Below, in pieces: positions 1 to 9,299 of a stretch of 64,000 nt of DNA. Each line of letters starts with the position of its first letter. Within the stretch, counting starts at the first letter, position 1. This DNA comes from Globisporangium splendens (Eukaryota > Oomycota > Peronosporomycetes > Pythiales > Pythiaceae). The notes below the pieces were generated by a model, which searched no databases, was not told the origin of the DNA, and saw nothing but the letters and a program-made list of their open reading frames with translations. The position numbers were made by a program, and so were the translations under genes. The DNA lies in the NCBI GenBank assembly GCA_006386115.1, contig VFIW01000082.1:124001-188000 (forward strand), read 5' to 3'.

Positions 1-348
1 AATTGCATTCGGTGAGGTGTTAAAGTAACCATATCTGTCGCAGTGTGCGAAGTTTTTCGCGCTCGGCTGTGGGAGGGAACTCTCTCATCCGTGAAATAAA
101 GCAGTAAACATGCATCTCCGATCGATAACTTGAGGAGTATGGAAGGGAACCACAGCTACAGTGAAAGCATTCAGCTTACGAGTGACACCAGCAGCTCACG
201 CGCCATAGGAAATAACTCAAGGCTGTTGGGTCCAAAGTCATCAGTGCGGCGGACTACAGATCAACTGACGACTGTGATCTCAAAAGATGAGATGATAGTT
301 GCCACGGGATCGGGTCAAACGTTGTGTTCTTTTTCTTCCAACAGTTAA
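1..348. other. Left flank outside the palindrome, no gene seen
   Basis: No convincing coding region. An open frame at 130-348 has no recognisable features. Unlike the right flank, this side carries no trace of the small membrane-protein paralogue, so the two outer flanks of the palindrome are unrelated. Confidence 0.5.
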
Positions 349-481
349 AGAGCAATTGCCAGCCTAATCCGTTTGGTGTACTTTTCTTCAGCCTCATCAA
401 ATCAAGAACGCAGCAACACACAACATGCGACCGAACTGTGGAGAATGTGACTTCTCTTTGCACCATATGCAAAGCTGCTGC

Positions 482-3400
482 CTACGCACGCTGGCACGTG
501 TAGCCGTTGAGAGCACCGGTCGTTCCTTGAGGACAAGCCGTACAGACCGTGCCCGCAAGGTACGTGTCGTCTGTGCAGCACTGTGACTCGGCAGCCAAAC
601 CGATGGATTCCGTCGCCTTCGAGCTTGTCGCTGCACTGGTGATGCGGACAACGTTCAGGAGCGCTACGACATTGAACTCCGGCGCATTTGTGCTGTTGGT
701 GCTTGGCAGCGCTAGCTTGTATCCCTTGCCTGGCGAGCTGAGACTGGGCATGGAGATTTGCCAGAGCGAAAAGAGACTCGGCAGGATGTCTGCGCGCGCG
801 ACTTCCCCATTCTCGTACACACAGATGCTTGACGTCCCGTCGCTTTTCACGCACTTGGCAGCCTCGTGGTACGGATTCGTGATCTTCACGGCGCAGAGCG
901 GGACGTTGAACGCGCTTGAGAACTTCAGATTCGCTGTAGGAACCACGTACATCTTCTCATTCTGGGCATTCAGGCGCTGGGTTGCACTGATGTCAACGGT
1001 CACAGCCATATCGAAGACGGCAGTGCTCGGTGATGAGTCACTCGACGTCGACGTAAACGGCAGCACGATCTGCATGGACTGGATGTAGACCCCAGTAAGG
1101 CTGGCGGCAGTATCCGAGCGATAGATCCAGTTGTACTGCTTCAACCACGCCAGGTCGGCATGGGGCAACTTGAACGTCACTTTTTCTCCCAAGAGAAGCT
1201 TGTCGAGGTCGAGGTACGGACGTGAAATTGCATCGTCACTAACCGCTGGCTGTGTTGGCAACGACGCGATCACTGGGAGCGCCTTGAACGCAGGAGGCTG
1301 GTACGCGCGCATTTTCTGGATATCGGTGGCCGTGTAAAACTTGGTGTTGCCGCACATCGATGGAGGCGTGCCACCCAGCTTGTACTCGTAAAACTTGCAG
1401 AACTGGAACGCACCCTGCTGGATCTTGTACTGCATAAACAGTTTGCTCAGGCCCGCGTACGCCATCGAGTAGAACGGTTTAAACGTCGAGCCTGCTTGGA
1501 GACGGCGCTTGCCCATGCTGCTGGCGACGTTGGCGAGGTTCTTAGCGCTCTGAGCGTTCACGGCGGCCCGCGCACCTTGAGCCAACTTTTCATAACTACC
1601 GGTTAACTGGCCCAAAGCATCGAGGTATGTGGAAAACACTGGCCCCACCTGCTGGTTCGCTTGCCGCAAGTATTTGAGAGTTTCGTCGCCAGCGTGGATG
1701 TCCATTGTGCCAACCATGTACTCCATGTGGTCGATGAGAGATTCACAACTTCCCTGAATTGACTCGAGCTGCGCCTGCGACGCCGGGGTATCGTACTCGT
1801 TGTAAAGTGAGATCATCATGTCGGTCAACTTGGAACTCTCGGTCGGGGTCAAGTCTTGATCCGTTTTGCTCAGCATCTGCACAAAATACTCGACGTTGCT
1901 GAGCCTGCGTTGAGCTGCCGCGTAATTGTTCGCGGTCTGGGTCAAGCCTTTAATGCTTGTACCCATCCCCTCCGCTCGGAGCTTGAGTTCCCTGCTGTCT
2001 GCTTGCAGGAGCGAGATTTTCGCATTAGTCGTCACGAGATCTGCCGCTGCCTGCGCTGCTGCCATGGGATCTGCAGTTCCAAAGAGGGCAGCAAACGGAT
2101 TGAAACACTTCGCGGCTTCGAGGGCGATGGTTGTCACATGAATGACGGCTTGTGCCGCAAGGAACGTGTCTTGCGCGTCTACTGCACCCTGCATAAGATT
2201 GATGGCCTGTTTGGTCGAATCAATGAAGGGCTGGAACAGCGTCTGGATGTCCTTCTGCAGCTTTTCCGATAGCTTGAGCGATAGCTTGATCTGGGAGAGC
2301 GTCGTGGCACTGTTCACCTTTGCATCGGATGTGTAGTAGTCTGCCAGGGCGGTGAAGCCAGATTTGAACGTGCCCACGACTGTACTGGTGCTTTGAGCGA
2401 TTTTCCCTTCCAGTTTTGCGGTGCTGGTATTGATCACCGACGTAAGCGTGCGCGTCGACTCGTCGATCTTGTTCCTCGTGAGCTGTCCTTCCTCTCCGAT
2501 CTTGTTGTATAGCTTGTCTGTCGATTGGTCGATCTTTGTGCGAATCGCTTGACTTTCCTCGCCGATCTTGTTGTACAGCTTATTCGTGGACTCGTCGATC
2601 TTACCACGAATTGCCTGGCCCTCTTCGCCGATCTTGTTGTAGAGCTGCGCGGTGGCGTCGTTGATGAGCTGGCGCGTCGCCTTTGCCTCTGCGCCAATCT
2701 GCGTCGACAACTTCTGCGTGTTTTCATCGATGCTTCGTTGCAGCGCCCTCGCCTCAGCGTCCATCTTGCTGTAGAGCAGGTTCGTGTTGTCAGCAATGTC
2801 CCGCCGAATAGCTGCCGTGGCGGCACCGATCGTGTCTTCCAATTCGCGAGTGCTAGCGTCGATTTGCGCTTGCAGCGCGCGACCTTCTTCGCCCATCTTG
2901 TCGTAAAGAACCTGAGTGCTGGCGGCAATGTCTGCTCGAATCGCAGCCGATTCCGCAGCCACCGCGGCCTGGATCTTTGTGCTCTCCTCGTCAATTTTCT
3001 GTCCAATCTGGTTCGCCGAGTCCTGGATCGCCGTGATGATCTCAAATTGCTTGTTCTCCGCGTCGACCACATCCAGTTGCTTGCGCACGTCGACCTCCGC
3101 GACGTCTTCTAGCGAGATGACAGTCGCATATCGCGACTTCTCAAACGCGAGCACTTGGTTGAGTCCGTAGTAAAACTCCTGCAGCTTGCAGATCGAAAAC
3201 TCCGGGTTGTTGGGGTTGTTGCAGATTGACGGGAGTACTGTCCCGCCAAGGACACCGAGGTCGCTTGTCGTCGAGTTACTTTGCGGGTCCAAGTACACAG
3301 CCATTCCGTCAATGTCGCGGGCAGTCACGAGCGCGTTGATCGCGTTAAAATGCGCGGTCGAGACCTGGTCCACCAGGAAGGTGAAGTACGGTAGCAGAGG

Positions 3401-6100
3401 AGCCATGCTGGGCGAGTAGTGCATGAACACAGCGTAGAGCGCCAGGAATGCATCAGGCGTCGCTGTTGTGAGCAGGTCCTTGGTGGGGTATACACGGAGC
3501 TCAACCGAGTTGAATAAAAGTCGCACTGCTGCCGCAGTCCACAGATCACTGTCCAGCGTGGATCCGGCTCCGAGAATCTTGGCAAATGTGGCTGCAAGGT
3601 CCTCAATCTCCGACGTCCACTTCCCAGTCGCATTGATGCGGCGCTGCAGCTCGGCTCGCGCGTTCGTGAGCGAGTGAAACTTGATCAGCGTGCACGCTTT
3701 GAACGATGGGAAGCGGGTACAGACGCGCGGTAGCACCTGAGTCGCCAGAGCATCCATGTCACTGCTTCGACCGTCGGAGTACGCTTCAAGCGTCTGCACC
3801 CGCGACGAGAAGACCATGCGCTCAATCAGGGTGCGTCGGGCGGCATAAAACTGGTCGCTCAATGTCGTAAAGAATGGATTCCACACGGAGCTGCTCATTT
3901 CGTCGACTGAAAAGTGGGGCCACATCGTAAAAACCATCATGAGCTCGGTATTCGCTGTTGTGCGGAGCAAGTCACTCTGATTGTACGAGGTCACGGGCTT
4001 GACGGCGCCGAACATTGTCAACTGCGCAAACGACTCCCACACCGCCTTATCGACGGGACTCCCTGCTGCCAGCCCCTTGTGGAAGATCTCCATAAAAGAC
4101 TCAGCCTTGGTGAGAACATCAATCGTGATGATCTCGTTCGTCTTCAGTGCAGACACGGTGGTCTGCTTGAGTTCGTCCAGCAAGTCCTGACGGGCGCCGA
4201 TGAGACCTGGAAAGTAAGCAGCGGAGCAAATGGCGGCGGCTGGCTTCGCGGTACACAGAGGCTGGATAACGCCTGCAAACCAACTCATGTCCGATGAGGA
4301 GACGAACTGATTGAGCCCCATGAGGTCGTTGCCAGAGAGATGGCCTTGCAACGCAGCATTAACGGACTTCGCGATGTGGTCGCTAACAAACCCCAGCAGC
4401 GCGGAGTCCGCTGGAAGCACTAGGAGCTGCAGCTGCAGATTTGCCACGCGCAAGTAGTTCGCCGTCGTCAAAAGCCGCTTGTTGTCGGGTTTGTTCGTCG
4501 CGAACAAATCGCTGATCCTGGGCTTCAATTCGACGTCACGCTCCCGCACAACACACATCATCTCACTGAGGTCGAAGAGCGCTTTGATGCCGTTGGGGAT
4601 CGCGCCGAGCTTGTCCACTATTTCAGCCTCCGTCAGCCAGTTGGCATCGACGTTCGTTACAGCCGAGATGCTCTCAATCACGACACTCTCGTAGTAGTTG
4701 TACTCCTCGTGTCCAGCCAAAGTCGCCGGTACGAGCGCTTTCAGATCTTTCTTGGCCCAGAAGAGCGTATCGCGCAAGAAGGACAGATCGCCCGGACGAC
4801 TTTTGCGCTGATTGCAGAACGTTGCTTGCGCGTCCGCGCGCGAGTACGGCGGTAGGATATCGGTAAAGTCTCGCGAGCGCAAGACCTGGTTCTCACGCGG
4901 GGCTGGCGAACCGCACGCCTGTGCCGAAAACTTGACGCTCTCCCACGCTGTCACGTTCACAGTGTTGAACGTTAGGCACTTGTCAGGCTGGGCCACGGAC
5001 GCGACGACGCCAGTTGCACTGTTCCATGTCCACTGCTGGTTTGAATTGCCAGTGCAGGTGCTGTACGTGACTCGACCTGCTTCCGACAGCGAGAGGTCGA
5101 CGCACTGCTCACCTGCGAGTTTAATGGTCTTGCTGCTCGTGATCTCCCACCACATGTCGACGTTTTTCGAGCACGGCGCGATGTGAACATCTTTGGTCGC
5201 ACGGTTCACGGTAACGCAGTTGTTGCCAGTGTAGATCCCTGGCGCTTGCAACATCGTTCGCTTCAAGTTTCGGTCGCGGCTACCGAGCAACGCGTTGACG
5301 TTGAATGTCTGCGTCTTGGTCACTGGAGCACTGCATGCAGTGAGCACTGGAGCGTAGTTGGTGAAATCGAGGCATCGCGTTGGCTTGGTGGACGGAGTGA
5401 TTTTGCCCGATGCCGCATCCAGCGTCCACTTTTGCTTGCTTTCACCACTGCATTTGGCCATCGTGACCGTTGCCAGATTGGCTTCATCGTACTGCAAGCA
5501 GTTGTCGTCGCTGCGGAGCTCCTCCTCGAAAGTGTGGGACCACAGTTGATTGGTGTTGCCGTGACACGAAAGAGTCGTGGCCGAGCTGCCAGTGCCAGCG
5601 TAGTTGAGGCACACGCCGTTTGCGGTAACAACGTCTTTCGTGCCAGTCACGAGCACCGACGACCGGAAGACTTGCGAGGGAGTTCCTGACTTGCAAGGTT
5701 GAAGAGTTGCGGCACCGTCGACGGTGCTGTTTGCTGTGAGGCACTTGCCGAACTTGGTGTAACCTGTGGCAGCAATGGAGCCGTCGAACGCCACGCGCCA
5801 TTGCTGGCTCGCAGAGTTGGCGACACAGGGTGCTGCCTTGACGGAGTTGTCATCAAAGAACTGCAGGCACTGGTCAGTGGCCGAGCTCACGCGGAGAGTG
5901 CGGCGGTCGTCCATCTCGAAAAGCTGGGTCGTACCGCCATGGCACCAGGAGCTCACGAGCACCGAAGAGCCGTCGCGAACTTCCAGACAGTTGGCACCGT
6001 TGGCGCTAGCACCGTGCTGGAGAAGGTCGACGCTGTGCACTGTCGCTGGAACAAGCGCGCCAGCAACAGTTCCCCAGGCAAGTACATTGTTGAAGCGCAT
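482..6100 (-). CDS. Giant secreted beta-trefoil (ricin B-type) lectin with hendecad stalk, copy 1
   Basis: One exon of 1,872 residues. I start at the Met of MRFNNVLAWG because it opens a signal peptide; the frame stays open further upstream but that extension is not conserved between the copies. Residues about 25-400 hold repeated QxW-type motifs (QQW, NQLW, KQKW, QQWTW) and regularly spaced Cys, as in carbohydrate-binding beta-trefoil lectins. Residues about 410-1030 are a helical region I do not recognise. Residues about 1030-1240 are 22-residue repeats of the type AIRGKIDEST-KLYNKIGEEGQ, giving a long helical stalk. The C-terminus is Cys-rich (CCTDD...CTAC...CQ). No enzymatic toxin chain is visible. 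It is probably secreted and sugar-binding; its partner and role are unknown. It differs from copy 2 at a single residue (Arg here). Confidence 0.85.
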   Translation of the reverse strand: MRFNNVLAWGTVAGALVPATVHSVDLLQHGASANGANCLEVRDGSSVLVSSWCHGGTTQLFEMDDRRTLRVSSATDQCLQFFDDNSVKAAPCVANSASQQWRVAFDGSIAATGYTKFGKCLTANSTVDGAATLQPCKSGTPSQVFRSSVLVTGTKDVVTANGVCLNYAGTGSSATTLSCHGNTNQLWSHTFEEELRSDDNCLQYDEANLATVTMAKCSGESKQKWTLDAASGKITPSTKPTRCLDFTNYAPVLTACSAPVTKTQTFNVNALLGSRDRNLKRTMLQAPGIYTGNNCVTVNRATKDVHIAPCSKNVDMWWEITSSKTIKLAGEQCVDLSLSEAGRVTYSTCTGNSNQQWTWNSATGVVASVAQPDKCLTFNTVNVTAWESVKFSAQACGSPAPRENQVLRSRDFTDILPPYSRADAQATFCNQRKSRPGDLSFLRDTLFWAKKDLKALVPATLAGHEEYNYYESVVIESISAVTNVDANWLTEAEIVDKLGAIPNGIKALFDLSEMMCVVRERDVELKPRISDLFATNKPDNKRLLTTANYLRVANLQLQLLVLPADSALLGFVSDHIAKSVNAALQGHLSGNDLMGLNQFVSSSDMSWFAGVIQPLCTAKPAAAICSAAYFPGLIGARQDLLDELKQTTVSALKTNEIITIDVLTKAESFMEIFHKGLAAGSPVDKAVWESFAQLTMFGAVKPVTSYNQSDLLRTTANTELMMVFTMWPHFSVDEMSSSVWNPFFTTLSDQFYAARRTLIERMVFSSRVQTLEAYSDGRSSDMDALATQVLPRVCTRFPSFKACTLIKFHSLTNARAELQRRINATGKWTSEIEDLAATFAKILGAGSTLDSDLWTAAAVRLLFNSVELRVYPTKDLLTTATPDAFLALYAVFMHYSPSMAPLLPYFTFLVDQVSTAHFNAINALVTARDIDGMAVYLDPQSNSTTSDLGVLGGTVLPSICNNPNNPEFSICKLQEFYYGLNQVLAFEKSRYATVISLEDVAEVDVRKQLDVVDAENKQFEIITAIQDSANQIGQKIDEESTKIQAAVAAESAAIRADIAASTQVLYDKMGEEGRALQAQIDASTRELEDTIGAATAAIRRDIADNTNLLYSKMDAEARALQRSIDENTQKLSTQIGAEAKATRQLINDATAQLYNKIGEEGQAIRGKIDESTNKLYNKIGEESQAIRTKIDQSTDKLYNKIGEEGQLTRNKIDESTRTLTSVINTSTAKLEGKIAQSTSTVVGTFKSGFTALADYYTSDAKVNSATTLSQIKLSLKLSEKLQKDIQTLFQPFIDSTKQAINLMQGAVDAQDTFLAAQAVIHVTTIALEAAKCFNPFAALFGTADPMAAAQAAADLVTTNAKISLLQADSRELKLRAEGMGTSIKGLTQTANNYAAAQRRLSNVEYFVQMLSKTDQDLTPTESSKLTDMMISLYNEYDTPASQAQLESIQGSCESLIDHMEYMVGTMDIHAGDETLKYLRQANQQVGPVFSTYLDALGQLTGSYEKLAQGARAAVNAQSAKNLANVASSMGKRRLQAGSTFKPFYSMAYAGLSKLFMQYKIQQGAFQFCKFYEYKLGGTPPSMCGNTKFYTATDIQKMRAYQPPAFKALPVIASLPTQPAVSDDAISRPYLDLDKLLLGEKVTFKLPHADLAWLKQYNWIYRSDTAASLTGVYIQSMQIVLPFTSTSSDSSPSTAVFDMAVTVDISATQRLNAQNEKMYVVPTANLKFSSAFNVPLCAVKITNPYHEAAKCVKSDGTSSICVYENGEVARADILPSLFSLWQISMPSLSSPGKGYKLALPSTNSTNAPEFNVVALLNVVRITSAATSSKATESIGLAAESQCCTDDTYLAGTVCTACPQGTTGALNGYTCQRA

Positions 6101-6187
6101 TGTCGGCAGCCAACGTGAAGCTGGAAGTGGAGACACTGGCGGCAGGAAGTCGTTGAGTCTTGAGCTGAGGTCGCTTGTGCAGAAGGT

Positions 6188-6208
6188 GGCAAATGCCAAA
6201 GTGAGTGA
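6188..6208 (-). promoter_or_regulatory. Oomycete initiator-like core promoter of lectin copy 1
   Basis: The minus strand reads TCACTCACTTTGGCATTTGCC, close to the oomycete initiator plus flanking promoter region, roughly 90-110 bp before the chosen ATG. It lies inside the repeat arm, so both lectin copies keep it. This supports the MRFNN start. Confidence 0.45.
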
Positions 6209-6739
6209 GGAAAACGAAAAGAAATCAGCACCTAGAGTAGCTACCACTAGAGCGCCCGACCCTGAAGCCATGGCAAATTTCTCTGGTGCCAGTCAACCCT
6301 AGCTAACTACGTGGACCCTGGAGGGAAGCATAATGATTTAGGTGTCGTGGTGGTGACACTCTTGATGGATGGCGGTCGCTTGCTGGCCATTCTCGCGGTA
6401 TTGAGTGCTCTATAATTGTTGCGCTGCAGTGCGGCGACAAACTGATTTTGCGCAAGTTCAACAAATGCAATCGAAGTCGAGTGCACACAAATGTTACTGA
6501 AAATGGAGCAACCTCTCACCGACAGCATCAAATGCAGGGGAGTTGTGATATGGATGGTTTACGTCACCGATGCGACCTGTGCCGACATTGAACGCTACAA
6601 CAATATTCGACTGGGCAGAGAGATACCGACGAAGTGTGCCTCCCTCCTCCGCCGCATGACGTGTTTCGCACTCAACCAAGATATGGTTACAAGTCACTCC
6701 ATAATAAGGAACTCATTTTTTACAATCGGCACCATTTGG

Positions 6740-6803
6740 CACAAAAGAGGGCTAGATTCGATTTATGTCAACTTGCAGAAAGTCGAATCTAGTCCTCTTT
6801 GTG
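6740..6803. repeat. Imperfect hairpin, about 22 bp arms
   Basis: CACAAAAGAGGGCTAGATTC is followed after about 20 bp by the near-complement GAATCTAGTCCTCTTTGTG. It could be a decayed small transposon terminus pair or a structured RNA; nothing shows which. Confidence 0.7.
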
Positions 6804-7260
6804 TTAGATTTGGCATTGCCCTCTGCGGTGCAAGTGCCTGTGTAGGTTTGTTACTCTCACCGACAAATCGGTAGTTCCGTAGTGATCGGTAACAATCCGA
6901 GGCGTGTGTGCATGCAGTAGGACTTGTCGATGCGAAAGGTAGGTTTATGCTTGAACGGAGCATGCATCTGTTCATTGTGATGCTGTGCTGCGACGCCTGT
7001 GGGATCGAATCCGAGGGTCTTCGAAGGGTAGTACAAGAACCGGGCAAACGCCACCAGCACCCACCATCTCGTCTACTTCATGCCAAAATTGGTGGGTCTG
7101 ACCTCCTGCACCACGCTTTCCTTTCTATGCGTTCGGAACAGTGGTATGCAACGTGATGACCAAGTGGGCATTAGACTGTGCACATTCACACTACATTGTG
7201 GGTCCGATCCCAGCTACGTGTCGCCTTGGACATTGATTCAGCCAGGCCACCTAATTCTCA

Positions 7261-7274
7261 TCATTTCCGATTTT
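7261..7274 (+). promoter_or_regulatory. Oomycete initiator/FPR of the membrane protein gene, copy 1
   Basis: TCATTTCCGATTTT matches the oomycete Inr plus FPR consensus and lies about 80-90 bp before the ATG at 7352. The same motif sits upstream of copy 2, where most of the surrounding sequence differs. Confidence 0.6.
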
Positions 7275-7350
7275 CCGTCGTCAGCATCTAATCCAAGCGC
7301 TAGTGCTAAGAAGCTCGCAGCCACCGTCGACTCCAGTTCACGAGGAACAA

Positions 7351-8004
7351 CATGGCGTCCTTCAAGCGGATACCCGTTGTTCGAGCTGCACTGCTGCTGC
7401 TGCTGTTTGGGACGCTCTCCACGGGAGCACTCACCGCATCCAATGACACAGGGTGCGCCATCTGCCGCGACACGGGCAACTGCGAGACCGCGCACAATGA
7501 CAAACCGGGTAAATTCTGCAACATGTATGACAAGCTGGACTTCGACAGTGACAAACGGCTATTCAACGAGAGCGTGCCATGCTGCTGCGGTGTAGAGGAC
7601 ACTTGTCGTAACCATCCGCAATTATGCAGCTGCGAGATTGTTCTGACGCCTCAGACGCCTCGGCCAACCAGAGCTGATGTGGAAAGCGACGGCTTTTGGA
7701 CTACATCAAGAATCGTGCTGTTCGTCGGCGGTGGCGTGTTCGCTGTAGCAGCCGGCGTCGGGTACTACTTCTGGATGAAGACGGCCGCGAAGAAGGTGTT
7801 TGGACCGACGGGGATGCCTCAGGTGTATGTTGCTCACTCGGACCATGTCCACCACCCAAGTTGCTCTTGCCAGCACGACTATTCTCAGAGCGGAGTCATT
7901 CAGCAGACGCAGCAAGCGTACGGCACACAGGGAAATGACTATAACAGTGGCGGTGGGAGTGATCATCAAGGTGGTGCGGCGACGAGCTTAGTTACTGCTG
8001 CTCG
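7351..8004 (+). repeat. Inner inverted repeat, left arm (654 bp)
   Basis: Pairs with 8444-9097 (coordinates sum to 16448). It starts one base before the ATG and ends inside the last codon of the left gene. Only two neighbouring substitutions were seen, near the 3' end (GTTACT versus GTCCCT). Confidence 0.93.
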
Positions 8005-8008
8005 GTAG
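7352..8008 (+). CDS. Small Cys-rich type I membrane protein, copy 1
   Basis: A 218-residue protein of no family I recognise. Residues 1-29 are a signal peptide (RAALLLLLFGTLSTGALTA). Residues about 30-100 form a short ectodomain with many Cys (CAICRD, CET, CNMY, PCCCG, CRNHPQLCSC). Residues about 122-144 are one membrane helix (IVLFVGGGVFAVAAGVGYYF). The cytoplasmic tail begins FGPTGMPQVYVAHSDHVHHP, continues with Cys and His, and ends Gln/Gly-rich. It is a likely cell-surface protein. It faces its near-identical copy 2 at 8413-9096 and is flanked by the two lectin genes. Confidence 0.8.
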   Translation: MASFKRIPVVRAALLLLLFGTLSTGALTASNDTGCAICRDTGNCETAHNDKPGKFCNMYDKLDFDSDKRLFNESVPCCCGVEDTCRNHPQLCSCEIVLTPQTPRPTRADVESDGFWTTSRIVLFVGGGVFAVAAGVGYYFWMKTAAKKVFGPTGMPQVYVAHSDHVHHPSCSCQHDYSQSGVIQQTQQAYGTQGNDYNSGGGSDHQGGAATSLVTAAR

Positions 8009-8412
8009 TGCGGGAACGGCGTCGACGAGTGTTTAATCCAAGCAGCCGTTCTCTCCTTTATATTGTCAGCTATCCTGGCTTTGGTTGTCAGTTGATACCG
8101 ACGACCAAACGCCGTAGGAATGTTAATGATCAAGCGCGTAAAATGTCAAATCGTTAAAGCACCGTGAATCATTTTGCTTCGCACACTCTTGATCCCACAT
8201 CTAAGCAGCGCTTTTGGTAAAGATGGATGATGGTGGGTATACGACAAGGTGCTGGCACTTTTACTTACTACCGTTTTCATGTGCGGGATCAAGTGCTCAA
8301 GGAAAAAGCCAATTCGACTATGGCGCTTGTCGTTGTTTTTCATCCGGCAACCGAAACTAGGCTTGCTGACAGGCAGAGGACAACGACCTGGATTTAACGC
8401 TGTGTGGCATCC
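8009..8412. other. Centre of the nested palindrome
   Basis: Non-repeated 3' intergenic stretch between the two convergent membrane-protein genes. No gene or RNA was recognised. Confidence 0.5.
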
Positions 8413-9096
8413 TTATAACTCGCCAGCTCCGCCGGCGCCGTATCGAGCAGCAGGGACTAAGCTCGTCGCCGCACCACCTTGATGATCACTCCCACCGCCA
8501 CTGTTATAGTCATTTCCCTGTGTGCCGTACGCTTGCTGCGTCTGCTGAATGACTCCGCTCTGAGAATAGTCGTGCTGGCAAGAGCAACTTGGGTGGTGGA
8601 CATGGTCCGAGTGAGCAACATACACCTGAGGCATCCCCGTCGGTCCAAACACCTTCTTCGCGGCCGTCTTCATCCAGAAGTAGTACCCGACGCCGGCTGC
8701 TACAGCGAACACGCCACCGCCGACGAACAGCACGATTCTTGATGTAGTCCAAAAGCCGTCGCTTTCCACATCAGCTCTGGTTGGCCGAGGCGTCTGAGGC
8801 GTCAGAACAATCTCGCAGCTGCATAATTGCGGATGGTTACGACAAGTGTCCTCTACACCGCAGCAGCATGGCACGCTCTCGTTGAATAGCCGTTTGTCAC
8901 TGTCGAAGTCCAGCTTGTCATACATGTTGCAGAATTTACCCGGTTTGTCATTGTGCGCGGTCTCGCAGTTGCCCGTGTCGCGGCAGATGGCGCACCCTGT
9001 GTCATTGGATGCGGTGAGTGCTCCCGTGGAGAGCGTCCCAAACAGCAGCAGCAGCAGTGCAGCTCGAACAACGGGTATCCGCTTGAAGGACGCCAT
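8413..9096 (-). CDS. Small Cys-rich type I membrane protein, copy 2
   Basis: It has the same signal peptide, Cys-rich ectodomain, membrane helix and FGPTGMPQ tail as copy 1. The products are the same up to ATSLV, then read PAARYGAGGAGEL instead of TAAR because repeat identity ends before the copy 1 stop codon. The frame is open upstream to 9513, but the Met at 9096 is the one shared with copy 1 and starts the signal peptide. 227 residues. Confidence 0.8.
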   Translation of the reverse strand: MASFKRIPVVRAALLLLLFGTLSTGALTASNDTGCAICRDTGNCETAHNDKPGKFCNMYDKLDFDSDKRLFNESVPCCCGVEDTCRNHPQLCSCEIVLTPQTPRPTRADVESDGFWTTSRIVLFVGGGVFAVAAGVGYYFWMKTAAKKVFGPTGMPQVYVAHSDHVHHPSCSCQHDYSQSGVIQQTQQAYGTQGNDYNSGGGSDHQGGAATSLVPAARYGAGGAGEL

Positions 9097-9097
9097 G
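8444..9097 (-). repeat. Inner inverted repeat, right arm (654 bp)
   Basis: Complement of 7351-8004. Upstream of the ATG the two flanks are only patchily alike: a block around CTTGGACNTTGATTC and the initiator block. Confidence 0.93.
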
Positions 9098-9156
9098 CTT
9101 TTCTTTGGAGAACCAGAGTGGTGAATCACCACGCTCGTACTTGACGCTGATAACGG

Positions 9157-9171
9157 AGAAATCGGAAATGA
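9157..9171 (-). promoter_or_regulatory. Oomycete initiator/FPR of the membrane protein gene, copy 2
   Basis: The minus strand reads TCATTTCCGATTTCT, about 60-75 bp before the ATG at 9096. It is one of the few flanking blocks shared with copy 1. Confidence 0.55.
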
Positions 9172-9299
9172 AGGACGCGTGACATAGAACCGCAAAGTGG
9201 AAACCTGCCGGCACTGAACAGTAGCGAAAGATCGTCTTTCGTGTCGATCACGGCGCGGCCGAATCAAGGTCCAAGATGGAAAGAAGCGGTACGTACCTG

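Larger units (their letters stand above)
349..6250 (-). repeat. Left arm of large inverted repeat (5,902 bp)
   Basis: Pairs with 12401-18302 with no length difference: paired coordinates always sum to 18651. Two substitutions were found by reading: 5514/13137 (coding, Arg versus His) and 357/18294 (3' flank). Translations of both arms in all frames are otherwise the same. The arm holds the whole lectin gene plus about 150 bp upstream of its ATG and about 130 bp after the stop. Sequence outside the two ends shows no similarity to the flanks of the other arm. Confidence 0.97.
6251..7350. other. Spacer between lectin 1 and membrane protein gene
   Basis: Non-repeated spacer inside the palindrome. 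It holds a hairpin at 6740-6803 and the promoter region of the gene at 7352. No other gene is supported; short open frames here have no recognisable features. Confidence 0.5.

Noticed and set aside
130..348. 72-codon frame in the left flank
   Set aside because: No domain, promoter motif or homologue is visible; its length is within chance.
2525..3112. 195-codon frame opposite the lectin stalk (also 15539-16126)
   Set aside because: The regular 22-residue repeat keeps the opposite strand open; the product is a repetitive shadow.
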